From assembly GCA_030618475.1 (NCBI GenBank), contig JAUXDG010000075.1, positions 1 through 11,051 of the forward strand: a stretch of DNA of 11,051 nucleotides, given 5' to 3'. The DNA is from Gammaproteobacteria bacterium (GTDB taxonomy: Bacteria; Pseudomonadota; Gammaproteobacteria; DSM-19610). The first letter of the stretch is position 1. Each line of letters begins with the position of its first letter. The translations under genes were made by a program, and so were the position numbers. Below are positions 7,071 through 11,051 of the stretch, one piece after another. A model generated the notes under the pieces. The model was not told where the DNA came from and ran no database searches. It saw only the letters and a program-made list of their open reading frames with translations.

Positions 7071-8214
7071 AACAGGACGCCAGGGCCTCCAGCAGGCGGT
7101 CAAGCTGCAGCCGCTGGTGTCGAGCAGAAAGCGTAATGCGCAGGCGGGCTGCGCCTTTTGCAACCGTCGGCGGCCTGATCGCAGTAACGAGAACGCCTTG
7201 CTCACGCAAGGCTTCGCTCAATTCCAGTGCCGCAGCGGCTGCTCCGACCAGCAAGGGCTGAATCGGTGTTGCAGACGGCATCAACGGCAGACCAAGTTCA
7301 GCCGCCCCGCTGCGAAAGTAACGAACCAGCTCATTCAGTTTTTCACGCAAGTCCTCACCTTCGCGAACCAGCTGCAATGCGGTTCGTGTTGCCCAGGCAA
7401 GCGCCGGTGGTGGTGCAGTGGTATATATGAAAGTACGCGCCTGCTGTATCAGCGTTTCAATGAGTTCATCAGAGCCGGCGACAAACGCCCCAAAGGTACC
7501 CAGGGCTTTACCCAGGGTTGCCATCAGTATGCTGTTGTCGGGCGCATCGGAAAGCTGATCCACACACCAGCCACAGCCGTGTTTGCCCAGCACACCAAAC
7601 CCGTGCGCGTCATCGATCAGCAACCAGGCATCGACACTGGCCGCCAGACCGGCAAGATCGACAAGCGGCGCACAGTCACCATCCATACTGAATACGCCAT
7701 CACTGGCGATCAGACGCTTACCAGCCCCTGTCTGCGCCATTTTCCTGTGCAGACTTTCCATATCCGCATGTGCGTAACGAATCAAGCTGGCACCGCTCAA
7801 AAGCGCCGCATCGATCAGAGAAGCATGGTTCAAACGGTCTTCAAATACACTGTCCCCCCGCCCCATCAACGCAGACACAACACCCAGGTTGGCCATGTAA
7901 CCTGTGGAAAAAAGCAACGCCCTGGGCCGGCCGACGAACTCGGCCAGTTCTTCCTCCAGGGCCTGGTGGGCATAGCTGTGACCGGTAATCAGGTGCGCGG
8001 CACCACTGCCGACACCGAAACGTCCGGCACCCTGTTTGAAGGCCTCGATCAGCCTTGGGTGATTGGCCAGACCCAGGTAATCATTGCTGCAAAAGGACAG
8101 ATATTCACGGCCGTCGATGCGAACAATAACATCCTGCGGACCGTCCAGTGTCTGGCGGGTACGATAAAGCTGTTGCTGTTTACGCTCGGATAGCGCCGCG
8201 GCGAGATTCTGCAT
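7042..8214 (-). CDS. bioF: 8-amino-7-oxononanoate synthase
   Basis: BioF is a pyridoxal-phosphate enzyme that condenses pimeloyl-ACP with L-alanine to give 8-amino-7-oxononanoate (KAPA). The protein has 390 residues, usual for the family. Visible features: SNDYLGLANHP near residue 43; GSGAAHLITGHSYAHQALEE (69-88); FSTGYMANLG; His130 (DRLNHASLID), which stacks on the cofactor ring; DDAHGFGVLG (201-210), whose second Asp pairs with the pyridine nitrogen; and the Schiff-base Lys236 in TLGKALG. bioF starts 6 bases after the bioB stop and overlaps bioH, so it depends on the bio operon promoter. Confidence 0.97.
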   Translation of the reverse strand: MQNLAAALSERKQQQLYRTRQTLDGPQDVIVRIDGREYLSFCSNDYLGLANHPRLIEAFKQGAGRFGVGSGAAHLITGHSYAHQALEEELAEFVGRPRALLFSTGYMANLGVVSALMGRGDSVFEDRLNHASLIDAALLSGASLIRYAHADMESLHRKMAQTGAGKRLIASDGVFSMDGDCAPLVDLAGLAASVDAWLLIDDAHGFGVLGKHGCGWCVDQLSDAPDNSILMATLGKALGTFGAFVAGSDELIETLIQQARTFIYTTAPPPALAWATRTALQLVREGEDLREKLNELVRYFRSGAAELGLPLMPSATPIQPLLVGAAAAALELSEALREQGVLVTAIRPPTVAKGAARLRITLSARHQRLQLDRLLEALASCYGKASCAAR

Positions 8215-8220
8215 GAAGAT

Positions 8221-9204
8221 TCAGGCAGGCCGCAGTCCCAGGCGCTCGAACAACCGCCGGTCCTGATCAGCTTCCGGGTTGGGGGTGGTGAGTAATTTCT
8301 CGCCATAGAATATCGAGTTGGCGCCGGCGAGGAAACACAGCGCCTGCAGCTCATCATTCATCTGTTCACGACCCGCCGACAAACGCACGTGGGATTGCGG
8401 CATCAGTATGCGTGCCACGGCAATGCTACGCACAAATTCAAACGCATCCAGATCGGCCTGATCGGCGAGCGGCGTACCTTCTACCCGCACCAGCAGGTTG
8501 ATCGGCACGCTCTCCGGGTGCGGCTTCTGTCCGGCAAGCTGCTGCATCAGCGAAACCCGATCGGCGCGCGTTTCCCCCATGCCGACAATGCCGCCGCAGC
8601 AGACGTTAATACCGGCATCACGCACGCGTTTAATGGTGTCGAGGCGATCCTGGTAGCTGCGGGTACTGATAATCTCGCCATAAAACTCCGGTGAGGTATC
8701 CAGGTTGTGGTTGTAATAATCCAGCCCCGCGTCTCTAAGTCGCCGGCTCTGTTGCTCATCCAGCATACCAAGCGTCATGCAGGTCTCCAGCCCTTCTGCC
8801 CGCACCCGTTCCACCATCTCCAGCACACGCTCGAAGTTACGCCCGCGTGGATTACGCCAGGCGGCACCCATACAGAAACGGCTGGCACCCGCCTGCCTGG
8901 CCGTTCTGGCGGCATCGGCCACAGCCTCTATATCCATGAGGCTTTCCGGCTCCAGGGCGGACTCGTGATGGACACTCTGCGGACAGTAAGCGCAGTCCTC
9001 CGGGCAACCACCGGTTTTGATACTCAACAGTGTGCTGACCTGGACCTCGTTGGGGTCAAAATAGTCGCGATGTACCTGCTGGGCGCGATACATGAGATCG
9101 TTGAACGGCAGTTCAAACAGGGCCTCGATTTCAACTTCCTGCCAGTCGAAGCGCAGCGGGCTGTTCTGTGACCGCGGGTGACTATCAATGACTGTCTGAC
9201 TCAT
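8221..9204 (-). CDS. bioB: Biotin synthase
   Basis: BioB is a radical-SAM enzyme that inserts sulfur into dethiobiotin to make biotin. The protein has 327 residues. The radical-SAM [4Fe-4S] cluster motif CPEDCAYC has Cys67, Cys71 and Cys74. The sacrificial [2Fe-2S] cluster ligands are all present: Cys111, Cys142, Cys202 and Arg274. Each is offset by exactly 14 residues from the E. coli numbering (53/57/60, 97/128/188/260), so there are no indels through the core. Other family segments are YYNHNLDTSPEFY and CCGGIVGMGET. It is the first gene of the bio operon and has a roughly 160-base leader from the predicted promoter. The ribosome site is poor (a GGAG about 17 bases upstream). Confidence 0.98.
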   Translation of the reverse strand: MSQTVIDSHPRSQNSPLRFDWQEVEIEALFELPFNDLMYRAQQVHRDYFDPNEVQVSTLLSIKTGGCPEDCAYCPQSVHHESALEPESLMDIEAVADAARTARQAGASRFCMGAAWRNPRGRNFERVLEMVERVRAEGLETCMTLGMLDEQQSRRLRDAGLDYYNHNLDTSPEFYGEIISTRSYQDRLDTIKRVRDAGINVCCGGIVGMGETRADRVSLMQQLAGQKPHPESVPINLLVRVEGTPLADQADLDAFEFVRSIAVARILMPQSHVRLSAGREQMNDELQALCFLAGANSIFYGEKLLTTPNPEADQDRRLFERLGLRPA

Positions 9205-9366
9205 GATTTTGTACCAGTAGCTCCAGTTGGTTGCAATGATGGCGACAATGGCGTGTCAAATCCGGAATCAGAAAACCCAGTCCCAACAGGGCCGGCGTTA
9301 CCAGGATGATCAGGCCGGAAAAACTGGATTCGGATATAAACTTCAACCAGATACGTTACAATTGCT
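9205..9366 (-). other. Probable 5' untranslated leader of bioB
   Basis: This is the region between the predicted bioB transcription start (about 9366) and the bioB ATG. I see no known riboswitch and no strong terminator hairpin. A 53-codon open frame starting with TTG (minus strand, 9346 down to 9185) crosses it and runs through the bioB start codon; its product would contain one hydrophobic helix. Whether it is translated is unknown. The leader is long for a gene whose main control is expected at the operator. Confidence 0.35.
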
Positions 9367-9391
9367 TACCGAAATATGCGATTAGTATAAC
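9362..9391 (+). promoter_or_regulatory. comF: Candidate sigma70 promoter of comF
   Basis: A -10 element TATAAC (9386-9391) lies 18 bp after a weak -35 TTGCTT (9362-9367). Transcription would start near 9398, giving a leader of about 20 bases that contains the AAGGA ribosome site (9404-9408), nine bases before the comF ATG. The predicted start point falls within the left half of the BirA-like operator. Confidence 0.45.
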
Positions 9392-9401
9392 CCTCTGTCA
9401 A
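9373..9401 (-). promoter_or_regulatory. bioB: Sigma70 promoter of the bio operon
   Basis: Read on the minus strand, a perfect -35 TTGACA (9396-9401) is followed 17 bases later by CATATT (9373-9378, 4 of 6 matches to TATAAT). The -35 hexamer is embedded in one half-site of the BirA-like operator, the expected geometry for repression by holo-BirA. Transcription would start near 9366. Confidence 0.6.
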
Positions 9402-9428
9402 CCAAGGATGGTTAGCAATGGTTTACAA
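9395..9428. promoter_or_regulatory. BirA (biotin repressor) operator-like inverted repeat
   Basis: Two half-sites, CTGTCAACC (9395-9403) and GGTTTACAA (9420-9428), are separated by 16 bp. The right half equals the half-site of the well-known enterobacterial bio operator (TTGTAAACC/GGTTTACAA) and the left half matches its mirror at 7 of 9 positions. The position is right: it covers the -35 of the bioB promoter. It also covers the comF transcription start, ribosome site and codons 1-4 (ATG GTT TAC AAA). Binding of BirA with biotinyl-5'-AMP here would repress bioBFHCD when biotin is plentiful. The site is inferred from sequence and context only; birA itself is not in the window. Confidence 0.75.
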
Positions 9429-10131
9429 ATGGATAAAAAAGCTTCAGCCGGTACTTTTTCCTTCGACCTGCAGACTGTGTCGGGCAGCGGGTCTGCCTGG
9501 CCTGGAACTGTGTCCGACGTGTCGGGCAGAGCTGCCCTGGATCGCCCACAGCTGCACACGTTGCGCCATACCGCTGCCCCGGGATATTGGCATTACCATT
9601 TGTTTTAATTGCATAAATACACAACCTTCACTTGACAGCTGCACGGCCCTGTTTGAGTACCGGCCTCCCATTGACCGCTGGATTCAGGATGTGAAGTTTG
9701 CCCAGGATCTTGCCACTGCGCATTTGCTCGGTGAATTACTCGCCGGGAAAACAGCGGTAGACAGTCAGGAAAGGCCTGCTATCGTATTGCCCGTGCCGCT
9801 GCATCGAAAACGCCTGTCCGAACGCGGCTACAACCAGGCACTGGAGATCGCCCGTTCGCTGTCCGAAAAGGGTTATCAACTGGACCCGACCTGCTGCCGG
9901 CGCCACAAGGCGACATCCGCCCAGTCCGATCTGCCTGCCGGCGCACGCAAGGGGAATGTGCGAAACGCTTTTTCGGTATCCGGGCCCCTGCAGGGACGTC
10001 GCGTGCTGTTGATCGACGACGTTATGACCACCGGGGCAACACTCAACGAACTGGCCCGCACCTTGAAAAAGGCGGGCGCTGAACGGGTGGAAGCGCGTGT
10101 TATTGCACGAACCGGACATAAGAAACGCTGA
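9418..10131 (+). CDS. comF: ComF family phosphoribosyltransferase-like protein
   Basis: The ComF family (GntX/YhgH type) is needed for use or uptake of external DNA in several competent bacteria, though its biochemical reaction is not settled. The protein has 237 residues. A cysteine-rich N-terminal zinc-binding region has four CxxC pairs: CRLC (18-21), CPTC (32-35), CTRC (46-49) and CFNC (62-65). A type I phosphoribosyltransferase fold follows, with VPLHRKRLSERGYNQALEIA (126-145) and the PRPP-binding loop VLLIDDVMTTGAT (196-208). The ATG at 9418 is preceded by AAGGA at a good distance. It is divergent from bioB, sharing a 213-bp control region. A gene-poor region follows it. Confidence 0.95.
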   Translation: MVYKWIKKLQPVLFPSTCRLCRAAGLPGLELCPTCRAELPWIAHSCTRCAIPLPRDIGITICFNCINTQPSLDSCTALFEYRPPIDRWIQDVKFAQDLATAHLLGELLAGKTAVDSQERPAIVLPVPLHRKRLSERGYNQALEIARSLSEKGYQLDPTCCRRHKATSAQSDLPAGARKGNVRNAFSVSGPLQGRRVLLIDDVMTTGATLNELARTLKKAGAERVEARVIARTGHKKR

Positions 10132-10156
10132 CTAACTGTAATTTCTAACAGCCTTA

Positions 10157-10290
10157 ACGACGAAGGACACGAAGGAGAAATACGTCAAGTAATGACCGAA
10201 AAAGATCTGTAGGCACAGGCTGTCACCTGAGAACACGGTGTAAAAACGGAGAGATCCCTTATTACTGAAATCCTTCGTGACCTTTGTGGT
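10157..10290. repeat. Diverged inverted-repeat pair (ACGAAGGA-type), 20-bp arms
   Basis: The left arm (10157-10176) and the reverse complement of the right arm (10271-10290) agree at 17 of 20 positions; the shared core is CACGAAGGA. The left arm itself contains ACGAAGGA twice, 9 bases apart. The arms enclose 94 bp without coding potential. Similar CACGAAGGA sequences are, as I recall, scattered through intergenic regions of many environmental bacteria, so this may be a copy of a dispersed repeat or a small non-autonomous element. Confidence 0.5.
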
Positions 10291-10312
10291 GAGAAATCCG
10301 GGCTGAAAACAA

Positions 10313-10333
10313 GGACAGATTTAAAATCTGTCC
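10313..10333. repeat. Perfect 10-bp-arm palindrome
   Basis: The arms GGACAGATTT (10313-10322) and AAATCTGTCC (10324-10333) flank a single A. The outer GGACAGA reappears inverted at 10804-10810 (TCTGTCC), just past the transposase remnant, so the two could be end sequences of the IS4-type element. It is also like a dispersed intergenic palindrome I recall from other proteobacteria. It lacks the G/C-rich stem and T tail of a terminator. Confidence 0.5.
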
Positions 10334-10414
10334 CCTGTATTCAGATCATGTGAGCGGCCCGAACGCCGTCAGGCTATCGAGCAGCGCCGGACTCGGACTG
10401 CCGCCGAAGCCCGG

Positions 10415-10791
10415 GTGTTTTCGAGAAACAGGGCTCACGGCGACGCAGTACAGATTTTCGCCGTGGTCAGCGGCTGGGTCAGCGGGATCACTTGATTGAA
10501 CTGCTCAAGCCGAAGGTCAAACCCGACTGGATGAGCCAGGCAGAGTACGATCAGGCACCGGGGACTCTGATATGAATTGCCTGGCGGCAGAACGAGACCA
10601 GCAGCTACGACGACAGTCAAATTGCGACGCTGTTCATCCTGATTGCGCAACAGCGGGTTGGAAAGCGACCGGGACGTATTGAACCACGCGCCATGAAACG
10701 AAGACCGAAACCCTTTCCTCTACTCACTAAACCCAGGCCCATTGCCCGAGAAGATGTGCGAAAATATGGTCACCCCAAGAAGCTTAAGTAA
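10415..10791 (+). pseudogene. IS4-type transposase remnant (internal deletion, stop and frameshifts)
   Basis: The frame from 10447 encodes TDFRRGQRLGQRDHLIELL, then PKVKPDWMSQAEYDQAPGTL, both recognisable from the middle of IS4-type DDE transposases. An in-frame TGA (10573-10575) interrupts it. About 20 residues later the typical C-terminus appears, RVGKRPGRIEPRAMKRRPKP, ending GHPKKLK with TAA at 10789-10791. The segment that should lie between, with the YREK-type signature and catalytic Glu, is missing, as are the N-terminal domain and the first catalytic Asp residues. At 10415-10446 the match (VFRE-like) continues only if one or two frameshifts are allowed. The element cannot make a working transposase. 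The family call rests on remembered motifs. Confidence 0.75.
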
Positions 10792-10860
10792 GTGCCATTC
10801 GGGTCTGTCCGCTATTTCCACATGCCGTTTGCGTCGTGTCCCGATAATGCATCCATTAAC

Positions 10861-11051
10861 TCAACTAAGGTTTCGTTCGTCAAGTGGGCTGCGCACACCA
10901 CGCCCGCCGCGATTAAGTACATGTGTATAGATCATCGTGGTTGACACATCGGCGTGACCTAACAGCTCCTGTACTGTTCTTATATCGTAACCTGCTTGCA
11001 GTAGATGCGTGGCAAATGAATGCCGCAGCGCATGGCAGTTGACCTTCTTGG
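10861..11051 (-). CDS. intI: Integron integrase IntI, C-terminal part (cut by window edge)
   Basis: This is a tyrosine recombinase that inserts and excises gene cassettes at attI/attC sites. The last 63 residues are visible; the 5' part lies beyond the right edge. The catalytic box II His-x-x-Arg reads HALRHSFATHLLQAGYDIRT. It is followed by ELLGHADVSTT with the third catalytic His, then the nucleophile Tyr in MIYTHVLNRGGRGVRSPLD, ending ERNLS and TGA. The NRGGRGVRSPLD tail after the tyrosine separates IntI from XerC/XerD. No stop or frameshift is seen in the visible part. In integrons attI and the cassette array lie on the 5' side of intI, so outside this window. Confidence 0.93.
   Translation of the reverse strand, partial: KKVNCHALRHSFATHLLQAGYDIRTVQELLGHADVSTTMIYTHVLNRGGRGVRSPLDERNLS

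Larger units (their letters stand above)
10132..10860. other. Gene-poor, repeat-bearing region between comF and the integron integrase gene
   Basis: No intact gene is visible over about 730 bp. The stretch holds an inverted-repeat pair (10157-10290), a palindrome (10313-10333), a decayed IS4-type transposase (10415-10791) and about 70 bp of unassigned sequence up to the integrase stop codon. I see no clear terminator for comF and no attC-like site. This marks the change from conserved core genes to mobile DNA. Confidence 0.7.

Noticed and set aside
6886..8193. 435-codon open frame on the plus strand
   Set aside because: It lies fully antisense to bioF and the bioH start. Its product is rich in Gln, Arg and Cys with no recognisable motif, while the minus strand encodes conserved enzymes with all catalytic residues.
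9400..9413. Short palindrome AACC-6-GGTT upstream of comF as a separate operator
   Set aside because: Its 6-bp spacing does not fit BirA, and it is largely a by-product of the left BirA half-site plus the ribosome-site region.
10132..10156. Possible comF terminator (CTGT/ACAG around an A/T-rich loop)
   Set aside because: The stem is only 4 bp and has no T tail, too weak to call.
10346..10438. Minus-strand open frame (GTG start, 30 aa, ending TAFGPLT) within the IS4 remnant region
   Set aside because: It looks protein-like but is short, overlaps the transposase remnant in antisense and has no ribosome site. I could not tie it to any family.
10435..10650. 71-codon minus-strand open frame
   Set aside because: It is antisense to the recognisable IS4-type transposase fragment, so best explained as a shadow.
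10132..10860. attC sites or integron cassettes left of intI
   Set aside because: I found no paired core sites, and cassettes are expected on the other (5') side of intI, outside the window.
1..11051. tRNA, rRNA or CRISPR arrays
   Set aside because: No tRNA-like cloverleaf, rRNA-like stretch or regularly spaced direct repeats were seen by eye on either strand.

Overview
The window looks like a piece of a gammaproteobacterial chromosome. It carries an aa3/caa3-type cytochrome c oxidase operon, a complete bioB-bioF-bioH-bioC-bioD biotin operon divergent from comF (an arrangement I recall from Pseudomonas and relatives), and, at the right edge, the 3' end of an integron integrase gene. The first 10.1 kb is dense, conserved core sequence. 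Only the last ~0.9 kb (after comF) is accessory in character.

Layout. Positions 1-4528 (all on the minus strand, so transcribed right to left): a DUF2244 membrane protein gene, coxB (subunit II with a C-terminal cytochrome c domain), coxA (subunit I), a 40-codon gene for a small oxidase assembly protein, ctaG/cox11 (copper chaperone for Cu-B) and the start of coxC (subunit III), which runs off the left edge. A GC-rich hairpin separates coxA from the assembly genes. Positions 4610-4690 are a very AT-rich gap that may hold the promoter of this operon.

Positions 4761-9204 (minus strand): bioB, bioF, bioH, bioC, bioD in transcription order. The cistrons overlap or abut (6-bp gap, then 29-, 14- and 4-bp overlaps), so they are almost certainly one translationally coupled operon. 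BioC and BioH open and close the pimeloyl-ACP methyl ester route; BioF, BioD and BioB make KAPA, dethiobiotin and biotin. bioA, the remaining step, is not in the window.

Positions 9205-9417 are the divergent control region. A good sigma70 promoter for bioB (TTGACA, 17 bp, CATATT) and a plausible promoter for comF face away from each other. An inverted repeat matching the BirA operator (CTGTCAACC, 16 bp, GGTTTACAA) covers the bioB -35 element, the comF start of transcription and the comF start codon. BirA bound to biotinyl-AMP could therefore shut off the bio operon and may also restrict comF.

Positions 10132-11051: comF is followed by ~730 bp without an intact gene. This stretch holds a diverged inverted-repeat pair, a near-perfect palindrome, and a decayed IS4-type transposase (internal stop, internal deletion, C-terminus intact). 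Next comes the unmistakable C-terminal part of an IntI integron integrase on the minus strand. Any attI site and gene cassettes would lie beyond the right edge. That is the most promising direction for anything new; inside the window itself I see no undescribed multi-gene system.
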